DNA of 64,000 nucleotides from Acidobacteriota bacterium. GTDB lineage: Bacteria > Acidobacteriota > Vicinamibacteria > Vicinamibacterales > UBA8438. The position numbers and the translations under genes were made by a program. The stretch lies in assembly GCA_026708265.1 (NCBI GenBank), contig JAPOVI010000156.1, positions 10,223 through 74,222 on the forward strand. Direction: 5' to 3'. The notes under the pieces were generated by a model that saw only the letters and a list, made by a program, of their open reading frames with translations, searched no databases and was not told the DNA's origin. How positions within the stretch are numbered: position 1 is the stretch's first letter; each line of letters opens with the position of its first letter. Below are positions 1-9,216 of this stretch, piece by piece.

Positions 1-208
1 CCGCAGCGTTGCCCGCGGCGGTACGATGGACGGATGAAGGTCGCCCTGCGTGACTTCCTCGACGCATGGAGCGCTCCATGGCTGGTTCCACGGCCCAGAC
101 GTCCAGGCCTCCAGGCCCGGGGTCCGGCGACGCGAGCACACTCGTCCTGGGCCAGGTGAGGCTTGCCCGCTTCCTGCGCGCGGTCGATGTCCGCGTTCCG
201 ATGGCACG

Positions 209-727
209 ATGGCACTGCTGACGGTCCGGGAGGCGGCGGCACGGCTCGGCGTCGGCTATTCCACGCTCAAGCAGTGGATCTACAAGGGAAGCGTCCGGAC
301 CACGCGGACGGCGGGCGGGCACTACCGGATCTCGGACGAGGAGGTCGACCGCCTCCTGGCCGGCCGCGGCGCGCCTCCCGCCCGCGGCCGGCGGCGGCGG
401 AGCGGCGGCATCCTGGTGTCGCTGAGCGGGCGCAACCGCCTCCGCGGAGTCGTTGAAGAGGTGCGGCGCGAGGGGCTGCTCGCGCAGGTCCGGCTGCGCA
501 TCGGCGAGCAGCAGCTCACGGCGGTCATCACCCGCGACGCCGTCGACGAGCTCCGGCTCCGGCGCGGCCAGGAGGCGACGGCGATCGTAAAGGCGACGGA
601 GGTGATGATCGGCCGGGAAGACACCGTGCCGGACTCGGACGCGGTCCCCGCGAAGCTGGCGGCGTCGGACCTGTCGGAGTCTGACGTGGCCGACGCTGTC
701 CGACGGGCTCGCCGGAAACGGAGCTGA
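209..727 (+). CDS. MerR/excisionase-type HTH regulator with TOBE (molybdate-binding) domain
   Basis: A 172-residue protein. Residues 1-50 form a helix-turn-helix of the MerR/excisionase type (LTVREAAARLGVGYSTLKQW, then GGHYRIS and a DEEVDRLL helix). Residues about 72-135 resemble a TOBE/Mop domain (NRLRGVVEEV, then QLTAVITRDAVDELRL and ATAIVKATEVMIG). Proteins of this build are molybdate- or tungstate-responsive DNA-binding regulators, often beside modABC/tupABC transporters, but no transporter is visible in the window. I chose the ATG at 209 because the HTH begins directly there and upstream residues look non-coding. The C-terminal 35 residues are acidic then basic and unassigned. The family call is firm. 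The ligand is inferred. Confidence 0.8.
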   Translation: MALLTVREAAARLGVGYSTLKQWIYKGSVRTTRTAGGHYRISDEEVDRLLAGRGAPPARGRRRRSGGILVSLSGRNRLRGVVEEVRREGLLAQVRLRIGEQQLTAVITRDAVDELRLRRGQEATAIVKATEVMIGREDTVPDSDAVPAKLAASDLSESDVADAVRRARRKRS

Positions 728-797
728 TTCCGCCCCGCGGCGCGGGCTGGTCGGATAGCATGAGGCGGCGGCCTCGAGCGGCCGCCGGAGGACGACG

Positions 798-2105
798 ATG
801 ACGACACCCAGCAGCTTGCGCCGCAGGAGTTCCGCGCCGGCGAAGCACCCGACACGGCCGCCCGGGCGGGCGACGGCGCTCCTCGCCGCGACGCTGCTGG
901 CGCTCGTCGCGCCGCTCGCCGTGGAGGCGCAACAGGACGCTCCGCAGCCCGAGCCGTTCGCCGCCGGGGGCATTCCGGCCGTCCCGCTTCCGGACGGGCC
1001 GCGCGAGTACGACACCGCCACGGGCCAGCGGATACGGGTGGTCGTCGTGGCCGAGGGCCTCACCTACCCCTGGGGGCTCGCGTTCCTGCCCGACGAGAGC
1101 GTGCTGGTGACCGAGCGGCTCGGCACGCTCCGCCGGATCCGCAACGGCGCGCTCGATCCGAACCCGATCGCCGGCGTGCCCGAGGTGTACAGCGAGGCCC
1201 CGCTCGCCGGACTGATGGACGTCGCGGTGCACCCGGAGTTCGGCGACAACGGCTTCGTCTACCTGACGTACTCGAAACCGGTGGGGGACAGCTCGCGCGT
1301 GGCGCTCGCCCGCGGGCGCTTCGAGGGCGCGGCGCTCTCCGAGGTCCGCGACCTCTTCGTATCCGAGGGCACGACGGCGGGCGGGGCGGCGCGGCTGGCG
1401 TTCGGGCCCGACGGGATGCTCTACATGACGGTCGGCGGCGCCTTCGGCGGCATCCGCGCGCACGCCCAGGACCCGGCCAACCACGCCGGGAAGGTGCTGC
1501 GGCTGCGGGACGACGGCACGGCGCCCGACGACAACCCGTTCGCCGGCCAGGAGGGTCTCGCCCCCGAGGTCTTCTCGCTCGGGCACCGCAACCCGATGGG
1601 CCTGGCGATTCACCCGGAGACGGGCGACCCGTGGGCGAGCGAGCACGGCGTGATGGGCGGCGACGAGGTCAACGTCATCCAGGCCGGGCGCAACTACGGC
1701 TGGCCCGACGTCTCCTACTCGCGGGAGTACTTCGGGCTGCGCGTGACGGAGCAACCCTGGCAGGAGCAGTTCGAGCAGCCGGAGATCGTCTGGGTGCCCT
1801 CGATCGCGCCTTCCGGGCTGGTCTTCTACACCGGCGACCGGTTCCCCTCCTGGCAGGGCAACCTCTTCGCCGGCTCGCTGATGATCGGCCGCGTGGCCCG
1901 GACCGGGCACCTCGAGCGGATCGAGTTCAACCGGCAGGGCCTCGAGCAGCGCCGCGAGTGGCTGCTGGCCGACCTGCGGCAGCGCATCCGCGACGTGGAG
2001 CAGGGCCCCGACGGCCTGCTCTACGTGCTGACCGGCGGCGCCTTCCTCGCCAACGACGTCGACGGCGGAGAGGCGGCGCTGCTGCGCATCGAGCCTGCCG
2101 AGTGA
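798..2105 (+). CDS. PQQ-dependent sugar dehydrogenase (GSDH family), exported
   Basis: A 435-residue six-bladed propeller of the glucose/sorbosone dehydrogenase family, which oxidises aldoses with pyrroloquinoline quinone in the periplasm. A basic N-terminus and hydrophobic run at residues 27-44 (ALLAATLLALVAPLAVEAQ) form a signal peptide. Family marks are GLTYPWGLAFLPD followed by VTERLG, GHRNPMG near residue 262 and EHGVMGGDEVN near 281, the region holding PQQ and calcium ligands. A GGAGG-like site lies 7-8 bases before the ATG. The quinoprotein dehydrogenase at 2156 starts 50 bases downstream on the same strand, so co-transcription is likely. The exact sugar cannot be read from sequence. 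Confidence 0.88.
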   Translation: MTTPSSLRRRSSAPAKHPTRPPGRATALLAATLLALVAPLAVEAQQDAPQPEPFAAGGIPAVPLPDGPREYDTATGQRIRVVVVAEGLTYPWGLAFLPDESVLVTERLGTLRRIRNGALDPNPIAGVPEVYSEAPLAGLMDVAVHPEFGDNGFVYLTYSKPVGDSSRVALARGRFEGAALSEVRDLFVSEGTTAGGAARLAFGPDGMLYMTVGGAFGGIRAHAQDPANHAGKVLRLRDDGTAPDDNPFAGQEGLAPEVFSLGHRNPMGLAIHPETGDPWASEHGVMGGDEVNVIQAGRNYGWPDVSYSREYFGLRVTEQPWQEQFEQPEIVWVPSIAPSGLVFYTGDRFPSWQGNLFAGSLMIGRVARTGHLERIEFNRQGLEQRREWLLADLRQRIRDVEQGPDGLLYVLTGGAFLANDVDGGEAALLRIEPAE

Positions 2106-2155
2106 CCGCTACCGGCGGCAGGGACGCAAGTGAGAGACAGCAGTCAGGAGGATTC

Positions 2156-4009
2156 ATGCGTTCGGTTCTCATCGTGACGTTCGCCCTTGCCCTACTCGGC
2201 CCGCCGGCCCCGGGATCGGCCGCCCAGGAGGCCGCCCCGGACGGCGAGCTCGTCTACCGGCAGCACTGCGCGAGCTGTCACGAGGGCTCGATGCCGCGGC
2301 TGCCGACGCGCGAGATGCTGCGCCAGCGGACTCCCGAGGACGTCGAGATCGCCCTCAGCACGTTCACCATGCGGCGCCAGGGCGCGGCGCTCACGTCGGC
2401 CGAGCGGCGGGCGGTGTCGGAGTACGTCACGGGGCGGCCGCCCGGCTCCTACCGCGACCCGTTCGAGGTCATTCCGGAGAGCGCCTACTGCTCGGCGCCC
2501 ATCGGCGGTGATCCGCTCGCCGGTCCGGCGTGGAACGGCTGGGGCGCGGGGCTGCGGAACACGCGCTACCAGGCGGCGGACGCGGCAGGCCTGGGCGTCG
2601 AGGACGTGCCGCGGCTGACCCTCAAGTGGGCGTTCGGCTTCCCCGGCGTCTCCGCCTCCGGCTCGCAGGCGAGCGTCGTCGGCGGGCGGGTGTTCGTCGG
2701 CAGCCGCAACGGGCTCGTCTACGCCCTCGACGCCGAGAGCGGCTGCATCGACTGGATCTTCGAGGCCGACGGCGGCGTTCGCTCGGCCCCTTCGGTCGGA
2801 CCGCACCCCGGCACCGGCGAGGCGGTCGTCTACTTCGGGGACGCGTTCGCCAACGTCTACGCGGTCGACGTCGCCAGCGGCGACCAGCGCTGGAAGGTCC
2901 AGGTGGACGACCACGGCGACGCGATGATCACCGGCGCCCCGGCGCTCCACGACGGCCGGCTCTACGTCCCCGTCTCGTCGTTCGAGGAGGGCTCCGGCGC
3001 GATGCCGACCTACGAGTGCTGCACGTTCATCGGGAGCGTCGTGGCCCTCGACGCCGCCGACGGCAGCCAGCTCTGGAATACGCGCACCATCCAGGAAGAG
3101 CCGCAGCCCACGGTGCGCAACAGCGTCGGCACGCAGCTCTGGGGGCCGTCGGGCGCCGCCATCTGGTCCGCGCCGACCCTCGACCCGACCCGCAACCGGC
3201 TCTACGTCGCCACCGGCGACAGCTACACCGAGCCCGCCGCGCCGGAGAGCGACGCCATCATGGCCCTGGCCATGGACAGCGGGGAGATCCTCTGGACGCA
3301 GCAGACGCTGCCCGGCGACGCGTGGAACATCGCCTGCTTCGAGACCACGCCGGAGGGCCGCGCGAACTGCCCGGAGGATGCGGGGCCGGACTACGACTTC
3401 GGTAGCTCCCCCGTCCTGACCACGGTCGACGACGGGCGCGAGCTGCTGCTCGCCGGCCAGAAGTCGGGCGTCCTCTACGGCCTCGACCCCGAGACCGGCG
3501 AGATCGCCTGGGAGACGCGGGTCGGCGACGGCGGCATCCTCGGGGGCATCGAGTGGGGCTTCGCCACCGACGGCGAGCTGACCTACGCCGCGAGCTCCGA
3601 GGCGCTCGAGAAGGGCCCGGGCGATGCCGGCGGCCTCACCGCGGTCCGCGCGGCGGACGGCGAGACGGTATGGGACGCCCCGCCCTTCCAGGACACGTGC
3701 GGCTCGCGGGCCGGCTGCAACACCGGCCAGCCGGCCGCCGTCACCAGCATTCCGGGCGTCGTCTTCTCGGGCAGCCTCGACGGCCACCTGCGGGCCTACG
3801 ACACCGCCACCGGCCGCGTCATCTGGGACGTCGACACCGTCGTCGACTTCCAGACCGTCAACGGCGTGCCGGCCCGCGGCGGCTCGCTGAACGGCCCCGG
3901 GCCGACGGTGGCGGGCGGTATGCTCTACGTCAACTCGGGCTACGGCGCCCTGGGATTCATGCCGGGCAACGTGCTGCTGGCCTTCTCCGTGGAGGAGGAG
4001 GAGCAGTAA
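2156..4009 (+). CDS. Cytochrome c-PQQ dehydrogenase, polyvinyl-alcohol-dehydrogenase-like
   Basis: A 617-residue secreted quinohaemoprotein. Residues 1-23 are a signal peptide. A small cytochrome c domain follows with CASCH at residues 38-42, then an eight-bladed PQQ propeller starting near WNGWGAGLRNTRYQ. A vicinal Cys pair at 288-289 (YECCTF) resembles the Cys-Cys ring over PQQ in quinoprotein alcohol dehydrogenases. An N-terminal haem followed by a propeller is the polyvinyl alcohol dehydrogenase (PvaA) order, not the C-terminal haem order of type II alcohol dehydrogenases. The ATG at 2156 is preceded by AGGAGG and starts the signal peptide. Electrons should pass from PQQ to the attached haem. 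The true substrate, a polymer or a secondary alcohol, is unknown. Confidence 0.85.
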   Translation: MRSVLIVTFALALLGPPAPGSAAQEAAPDGELVYRQHCASCHEGSMPRLPTREMLRQRTPEDVEIALSTFTMRRQGAALTSAERRAVSEYVTGRPPGSYRDPFEVIPESAYCSAPIGGDPLAGPAWNGWGAGLRNTRYQAADAAGLGVEDVPRLTLKWAFGFPGVSASGSQASVVGGRVFVGSRNGLVYALDAESGCIDWIFEADGGVRSAPSVGPHPGTGEAVVYFGDAFANVYAVDVASGDQRWKVQVDDHGDAMITGAPALHDGRLYVPVSSFEEGSGAMPTYECCTFIGSVVALDAADGSQLWNTRTIQEEPQPTVRNSVGTQLWGPSGAAIWSAPTLDPTRNRLYVATGDSYTEPAAPESDAIMALAMDSGEILWTQQTLPGDAWNIACFETTPEGRANCPEDAGPDYDFGSSPVLTTVDDGRELLLAGQKSGVLYGLDPETGEIAWETRVGDGGILGGIEWGFATDGELTYAASSEALEKGPGDAGGLTAVRAADGETVWDAPPFQDTCGSRAGCNTGQPAAVTSIPGVVFSGSLDGHLRAYDTATGRVIWDVDTVVDFQTVNGVPARGGSLNGPGPTVAGGMLYVNSGYGALGFMPGNVLLAFSVEEEEQ

Positions 4010-4043
4010 GCGGCAGCGAGAGGGAAGGGAAAAGGAGCAATCG

Positions 4044-5126
4044 ATGCGGATTCTGACACTCGGACTCGTCGCCGGCCTGGCGGCACTCGCTTCCCACGCG
4101 GACGCCGCACAGGCGCAGCCGGTGACGACCTGCGAGGCGGAAGGGCCGGCACGACCCGTCTGCACCTTCACCAACCCCGAAGACCTGGTGGCCCTGCCGG
4201 GCGACGAGGCGATTCTCGTCAGCGAGTACGGCGGCATGGAGGGCCACATTCCGGGGGCGCTGGCGCTGCTCGTGCTCGAGACCGACGAGCGCCGCGAGCT
4301 GTTCCGGGGCGGCGGCGACGACGGATCGGCCACGCCCGGCTGGGGGGATCCGGCCTGTCCCGGACCGCTCACCGACGCGTTCAGCCCGCACGGCATCCAC
4401 CTGTCGACGCGCGCCGACGGCGCGCTGCAGCTCCTGGTGGTGCAGCACGGCGGGCGCGAGTCCGTCGAGTACTTCGAGGTGACGGGGTCGGGTCGTGACT
4501 GGGCCGTGGAGTGGCGCGGCTGCGTCGTGGCCCCTGACGACGCCTGGCTGAACTCGGTGGCGGCGCTGCCCGGCGGCGGGTTCGTCACCACCCGCATGAT
4601 CGAGCGCCCGGCCGTGATGACGGATCTCGCCACCGCCATCGCCGCGGCCGAACCGGGCGGCTACGTCCTCGAGTGGCTGCCCGACCGGGGCTTCGCCATC
4701 CTCGGCGGGAGCGAGAGCGAGATGCCGAACGGCATCGAGACGTCGACCGACGGGCGGCTCGTCTTCGCGACCGGCAGCGGCGAGGTGCGGCGCATCGTCC
4801 GCGCTACGGGCGAGGTCGAGGCCCGGGTGCAGTTGGGGGCGCTCGACAACCTGCGCTGGGCGTCCGACGGGCGCCTGGCGGTGGCGAACTTCACGAGCGA
4901 TGCGCTCGAGGACTTCAGCCTCTGCGTGCAGCTCGAGAGCGGGGCCTGTCCGATGCCGTTCCGCATCGTCTCCATCGATCCGGAGTCGATGGAAATCGAA
5001 GAGCTCTACAGCAACGAGGGACCGCCCATGGGCGCGGGCACCGTGGGGCTGGTCATCGGCGACGAGCTGTTCATCGGCTCGTTCGCCGGCGATCGCATCC
5101 TGCGCGTGACGCTGGAGCGGGAATGA
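4044..5126 (+). CDS. Exported SMP-30/arylesterase-like beta-propeller protein
   Basis: A 360-residue protein with a clean signal peptide (residues 1-26, ending ADAAQAQ). The mature part has propeller-like repeats such as LVALPGDEAILVSEYGG, NSVAALPGGGFVTTRMI and LDNLRWASDGRLAVANF, the pattern of the SMP-30/gluconolactonase/paraoxonase superfamily. Six cysteines in the mature part may form disulphides. It starts 34 bases after the quinoprotein gene at 2156 with a GGGAAAAGGAG site, so it is probably in the same operon. A lactonase acting after the sugar dehydrogenase at 798 would fit the context, but that is inference. I see no diagnostic catalytic motif. Confidence 0.6.
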   Translation: MRILTLGLVAGLAALASHADAAQAQPVTTCEAEGPARPVCTFTNPEDLVALPGDEAILVSEYGGMEGHIPGALALLVLETDERRELFRGGGDDGSATPGWGDPACPGPLTDAFSPHGIHLSTRADGALQLLVVQHGGRESVEYFEVTGSGRDWAVEWRGCVVAPDDAWLNSVAALPGGGFVTTRMIERPAVMTDLATAIAAAEPGGYVLEWLPDRGFAILGGSESEMPNGIETSTDGRLVFATGSGEVRRIVRATGEVEARVQLGALDNLRWASDGRLAVANFTSDALEDFSLCVQLESGACPMPFRIVSIDPESMEIEELYSNEGPPMGAGTVGLVIGDELFIGSFAGDRILRVTLERE

Positions 5127-5127
5127 C

Positions 5128-5145
5128 GCGACCCTGCCGGGTCGC
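5128..5145 (+). terminator. Hairpin just after the 4044-5126 gene
   Basis: A perfect 7-bp stem GCGACCC/GGGTCGC with a TGCC tetraloop starts two bases after the stop codon. There is no U-tract, so it may stabilise the mRNA end or act with Rho. It plausibly closes the 798-5126 operon. Confidence 0.4.
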
Positions 5146-5230
5146 TGCACTGCCGGCACGGGGTGATGCGCTCGGCGGCCTGGCCCAGGCGCCCTGATTC
5201 CATCACGTAGTATGTGGCGCTCGCGGACTC

Positions 5231-6346
5231 GTGCCGGTGCGTGAGGTCGTTGTGCGCCTCCGGTGCTTCCCGTTGTCATTCGTGCCGGTTCGTCGTCTGG
5301 CCGTCTGCGTGTCGATCGCCGTCGCCGCCGCGTGCGCCGAGTCTTCCCTCGTGCCGCCGACCGCGCCCTCGCCGCTGAACCCGCACAAGATCGGCGTGCT
5401 GGGCCTCGACTGCCCGGTCGGCCCGGGGATGCAGTCGCCCGACGGACGGCCGATCCCGATCCACTATCCCCCTCCCACGGTCCGGGGCGGCGAAGCCCCG
5501 GTCGCCGTCACGTGCGATCCGGCGTCCGGGACGCGTTTTCCGGTCGGTGGCACCCGGGTAACGTGCACGGCCCGCGACGGCCTGGGGCAGGAAGCGGCGT
5601 GCTCGTTCGTCGTGCAGGTGCAGCCGCCGACGACGCTGGGAGCAACCCGGATCCTGGCCTTCGGCGACAGCCTGACTGCCGGGGTCCTGCTGCGGGCCGT
5701 GGCGTCGCCCGAGCATTCCTATCCGGGGCAGCTCGCGCGGCGGCTCCGGAGCGCCTACCCCACCCAGACCATCCACGTCTTCAATGAGGGGCTACCCGGG
5801 GAGCGAGCGGCCGAAGCCCCGCCACGGCTCCGTGCCGCGCTGGCGCAGCACCGACCGGAGGTGGTGCTTCTCATGGAGGGTACGAACGACCTGGCGCTTG
5901 CAGCCGGGGCGGGCGCCGACGCAGCCCTGGAGGCACTCGACCGCATGCTGCAGCTCACCCGGGAGGCCGGGGCCGCGCCCGTCCTGGCGACCGTCCCGCC
6001 CGTCCGCGCGTCGATGGCACCCGCGCATGCTGCATCGGTCCCCGACTTCAACCGTCGAGTGCGGTCCCTCGCGGCAGCCCAGGGCGTGGCGCTCGTCGAC
6101 GTCCAGCGGATCATCACGAGGGGCAGATGCTCGACCGCCAGCGGCGGGTCGCTGCCCTGCCTCGGGCCTGATGGCATCCACCCGACCGTCGAGGGCTACG
6201 GGCTCATGGCCGACGCCTTCTTCGATCTGATCGTCCGGCGCTACGACGACCCCGCGGCGGCGCAGGCGGGACCGTCGGCGCTGGTCCCCGTAGCGCCGGC
6301 CCCGGTAGCGGCCGTCGGTGCCGGGGGAGGGCCGCGTGAGGACTGA
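5231..6346 (+). CDS. SGNH/GDSL-type esterase with HYR-like domain, probable lipoprotein
   Basis: About 371 residues. A hydrophobic segment (RRLAVCVSIAVAAACAES) ends in an AAAC lipobox-like site, so the protein is probably lipid-anchored. Residues about 65-135 form a HYR/immunoglobulin-like domain (VAVTCDPASGTRFPVGGTRVTCTA). The catalytic GDSL domain follows: ILAFGDSLTAG carries the nucleophile Ser, LLMEGTNDL is block III, and DGIHPTVEGY carries the Asp-His pair. It therefore hydrolyses an unknown ester or acyl substrate at the cell surface. GTG at 5231 is used here, but GTG at 5282 would put the signal sequence nearer the start and is equally plausible. Neither has an obvious Shine-Dalgarno site. 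The downstream gene overlaps its end. Confidence 0.75.
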   Translation: MPVREVVVRLRCFPLSFVPVRRLAVCVSIAVAAACAESSLVPPTAPSPLNPHKIGVLGLDCPVGPGMQSPDGRPIPIHYPPPTVRGGEAPVAVTCDPASGTRFPVGGTRVTCTARDGLGQEAACSFVVQVQPPTTLGATRILAFGDSLTAGVLLRAVASPEHSYPGQLARRLRSAYPTQTIHVFNEGLPGERAAEAPPRLRAALAQHRPEVVLLMEGTNDLALAAGAGADAALEALDRMLQLTREAGAAPVLATVPPVRASMAPAHAASVPDFNRRVRSLAAAQGVALVDVQRIITRGRCSTASGGSLPCLGPDGIHPTVEGYGLMADAFFDLIVRRYDDPAAAQAGPSALVPVAPAPVAAVGAGGGPRED

Positions 6347-7232
6347 TCGCCGCGTTGTGCGGCCGTTGGTGATCGCGCTGGCCGCAGTCGGACTTGCCGG
6401 GGTGCCGGTCGAGATCGGCGCCTGGCAATCGGGCGCTGGAGAGGTTGCCGCGTCGAGCGCCCTCGGCAGCTCGAACGGAAGTCGCCCGGAGCGAACCGGG
6501 GCGCAGGGAGAAGGGTCGTCCGGCCCCGAGGGCCTGCCGACGTGGTTCGCGTGGTTCGCGGGGCGATTCGGCGTGCACGTGAACGGCGCGTCCCAGGGTG
6601 GGGTTCGCCGCTCGACGGGCAGCCTCGGTTTCCGTGCCTACGACGAGGACGCCCGACTCGAGTCCACCCACGTCATCGGCGGGGCGGGGATGATCGACGT
6701 CGGAGGGAGCCTGCTGCTGTGGCGCGGTTTGTCGGTCGGTGCCGGCTACGCGCAACTCGCCACCTCCGACCGAACGACCGTCACCGGCAGGGTGCCCCAC
6801 CCGCTCCGGCACGGCACGTTCCGCGACCTGTCGGTGCAGGAGCTGTCTCTCGCGCATCGCCGGCGCGTGACCCACGCCTTCTTCGCCTGGCGCTTGCCCG
6901 TCGCCGAGCGCATCGAGGCGTCCGTCTTCGCCGGCCCGTCGTTCTACAACGTTTCCCAGGGCGTCGTCTCGAACGTGACGGTCCGCGAAGCGGGTGGGCC
7001 TCCGTTCGAGACGGTGCGGGTCGACCTCGTCCAGACCGGCGAGCACACGCGCAACGCCGTCGGCGGCCACGTGGGGGTGGACGTGGCGTACATGCCGACG
7101 CGCCACGCCGGCGTCGGCTTCGTCGTCCGGTACGCCAGCGCAACGGTCGACCTTCCGGGTGCACGGACGGGTGGCCTCTCCCTGCCGGTGGGCGGCGCCG
7201 AAGTCGGCGGCGGCTTCCGGTTCCGATTCTGA
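6336..7232 (+). CDS. Putative outer-membrane beta-barrel protein
   Basis: A 298-residue protein starting at GTG 6336, which overlaps the lipase stop and has GGGGGAGG ahead of it. A basic N-terminus and hydrophobic stretch (VIALAAVGLAGVPVEIGAW) form a signal peptide, then a low-complexity Gly/Ser linker. From residue 75 onward amphipathic strands alternate with turns (LGFRAYDEDARLE, MIDVGGSLLLWRGLSVGAGYAQL, HAFFAWRLPV, VGFVVRYASATVDL). The protein ends FRFRF with a C-terminal Phe, the usual signal of BAM-inserted barrels. No specific family was recognised. The overlap suggests co-expression with the GDSL esterase, which it might display or export. Confidence 0.6.
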   Translation: MRTDRRVVRPLVIALAAVGLAGVPVEIGAWQSGAGEVAASSALGSSNGSRPERTGAQGEGSSGPEGLPTWFAWFAGRFGVHVNGASQGGVRRSTGSLGFRAYDEDARLESTHVIGGAGMIDVGGSLLLWRGLSVGAGYAQLATSDRTTVTGRVPHPLRHGTFRDLSVQELSLAHRRRVTHAFFAWRLPVAERIEASVFAGPSFYNVSQGVVSNVTVREAGGPPFETVRVDLVQTGEHTRNAVGGHVGVDVAYMPTRHAGVGFVVRYASATVDLPGARTGGLSLPVGGAEVGGGFRFRF

Positions 7233-7449
7233 CCGAGGCAACGAGCCCGATTGAACGACGACCCGATGGCGAGGGCGAACGCGTCCGGCGGCCGGCGCAG
7301 CCCGGCCCCGACTGCCGGGCGGGCTCTGCCATCTCGTCCCACGTCGCCGGCCTGACCTCCGGGGAAGACGTACCGTTCCATGCTCCGCCACCGGTTCCGT
7401 GCGAACCGCGGCCGCGCCAGCCGCCGCGCTCCGTTCGCAGGCACGTCGG

Positions 7450-9216
7450 TCAAGGCAACGCGAAGACGAACAGATTGTTGGCCGCGCCGGGCCGGATCTC
7501 GGGCGTCAGCACCGTGAATCCGGAGGCCGTGCCCGCGTTGCCGGTGCTGACCGCCACGTACTGGCGCCCGTCGACAGCAAAGCTGATCGGAAAGCCGGTG
7601 ACGGCGGACCCGAGATTGATCTCCCACAGCACCTCGCCGGTCTCGTCGTCGAAGGCGCGGAACCGGCCGTTGACGTCCCCGCCGAAGACCAGCCCGCCGC
7701 CGGTCGCCACGAGCGACATCGTCGCCGTCCGCTGCGAGTGGACCCAGCGCGTGACGCCGGTCTCGGCCGAGATCGCATGGACCGCGCCGAGGTCGTCGGT
7801 GCCAGGCGAGAGCTGGTTGCGGACCGCGAGCGCGTAGATCGCGAGGGCGCCGCCCTCGGTCGCCAGCATGCGCGCGCACGTGTTGCGCAGCGGGTAGTAC
7901 ATCGTGTTGGTCCGCGGGCTGTAGGCGCCGGTTTCCCAGTCCTTGCCTCCGAGCAGGGTCGGGCAGGCGAGCACCTCCTGGCCCAGGGCGCCGAAGACGA
8001 CCTCCGAGTTCTCGGACACGGCGCCGGTCGCTCCGTCGATGTTGCTGACGACGTTCTGGGTCACCGTGGGGGTCGCCCAGAGGAACTCTCCGGTCTCGCG
8101 ATCCAGCGTGTAGACGATGCCGGTCTTGCCCGGGATGCCGGTCAGGACCCGCCGGACCTCCCCCGCCCGGATGCGCGGGTTGATCCAGCTCACGGCTGCC
8201 GGATCGGGCGCGACGGCGGTATCCACCAGCAGGCGCTCGAAGGGATGGTCGAGATCCCAGTGGTCGTTCAGGTGCTGGTAGTACCACCGGATCTCGCCCG
8301 TCGCGCCGTCGAGGGCCAGCGTCGAGTTGTGGTAGAGGTGCCGGTTGCCGGTGCCGCCGAGCATGAACTTGGGCGCGGGCGACGTGACCGAGGTCCCGAT
8401 GTAGACGAGGTCCAGCTCCGGGTCGTAGCTCGGCGCCGTCCACGCGCCGACGTGCTTGCGCTCCTCGAAGGGGACGCCGCCCCACGTCTCGTCGCCCGGC
8501 TCGCCAGGGGCCGGAATCGTCCGCCGGCGCCACAGCTCCTCGCCCGTCCGTGCGTCGTGGGCGGTGATGACGCAGGCGTCCGGCCCGCCCGCCGGCATGC
8601 AGCTCCGGCCCGAGAACGCCCGGCCGCCAGCGACGATCGGCCCCGAGGTCTGCGTCGCCGGGTTGACCTGGTAGTCGAGGATCTTCGTCTCCCACACCTG
8701 CTCGCCGGTCTCGGCGTCGAGGGCGAAGATGTGGTCGTCCGTGCTGGTATCGATGATGTAGCGGCCGTGAATGGCCACGTTCCGGTTCGTCTGCAGCAGG
8801 TAGGGGAAGACGTATTCCTCCATGTCCTCCGGCACCTCGCGCCGGTGCTCCCAGATGAGATCCCCGGTGACGGCGTCGATCGCCTGAATGACGTCGCTCG
8901 GGTTCGGCATGTAGAGCACGCCCCGGTAGGCGAGGGGCGTCCCCTGCTGGCTCCCCGCCCCGAGCGGGCGGGTCCAGACCATCCGCAGGTCGCCGACGTT
9001 GTCCCGGTCGATCTGATCGAGCGGGCTGTAGCCCCAGCCGTCGAGCGTCCGGCGCCACATCAGCCAGTCCTCGGGGGCCGGATCCTGCAGCATCGCGTCC
9101 GTGACCGGCACGAACTCCTCGTCCGGCGCCTGCGCGCCTGCGCCGCCCCCGCCCGCAAGAACGACCGTCGCCACTACCATCAGTGCCGGTCGGATCGTGC
9201 CACCCATCTGCTGCAT
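7450..9216 (-). CDS. PQQ-dependent alcohol dehydrogenase-type quinoprotein
   Basis: A 588-residue secreted eight-bladed quinoprotein. The signal peptide is residues 1-28 (ALMVVATVVLAGGGGAGAQA). The mature start PEDWLMWRRTLDGWGYSPLDQI is the usual opening of PQQ alcohol dehydrogenases. Repeats with the tryptophan-docking pattern (AxDAxTGExxW) recur through the protein. HWDLDHPFERL near residue 316 holds the candidate catalytic Asp. There is no attached cytochrome domain, so an external cytochrome c must accept electrons. The ATG at 9216 has GGGGGA about 7 bases upstream. It is convergent with the barrel gene at 6336 and divergent from hisI. The substrate is unknown. Confidence 0.85.
   Translation of the reverse strand: MQQMGGTIRPALMVVATVVLAGGGGAGAQAPDEEFVPVTDAMLQDPAPEDWLMWRRTLDGWGYSPLDQIDRDNVGDLRMVWTRPLGAGSQQGTPLAYRGVLYMPNPSDVIQAIDAVTGDLIWEHRREVPEDMEEYVFPYLLQTNRNVAIHGRYIIDTSTDDHIFALDAETGEQVWETKILDYQVNPATQTSGPIVAGGRAFSGRSCMPAGGPDACVITAHDARTGEELWRRRTIPAPGEPGDETWGGVPFEERKHVGAWTAPSYDPELDLVYIGTSVTSPAPKFMLGGTGNRHLYHNSTLALDGATGEIRWYYQHLNDHWDLDHPFERLLVDTAVAPDPAAVSWINPRIRAGEVRRVLTGIPGKTGIVYTLDRETGEFLWATPTVTQNVVSNIDGATGAVSENSEVVFGALGQEVLACPTLLGGKDWETGAYSPRTNTMYYPLRNTCARMLATEGGALAIYALAVRNQLSPGTDDLGAVHAISAETGVTRWVHSQRTATMSLVATGGGLVFGGDVNGRFRAFDDETGEVLWEINLGSAVTGFPISFAVDGRQYVAVSTGNAGTASGFTVLTPEIRPGAANNLFVFALP

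Noticed and set aside
1-208. A short frame MKVALRDFLDAW from base 34
   Set aside because: It becomes Pro/Arg-rich and stops after about 40 codons with no family match. No feature was called in this stretch.
2192-4639. A long minus-strand frame (about 815 codons) opposite the quinoprotein and propeller genes
   Set aside because: It is a mirror frame of GC-rich codons, Arg/Ala/Gly/Val-rich, with no family motif, while the plus strand encodes clear proteins.
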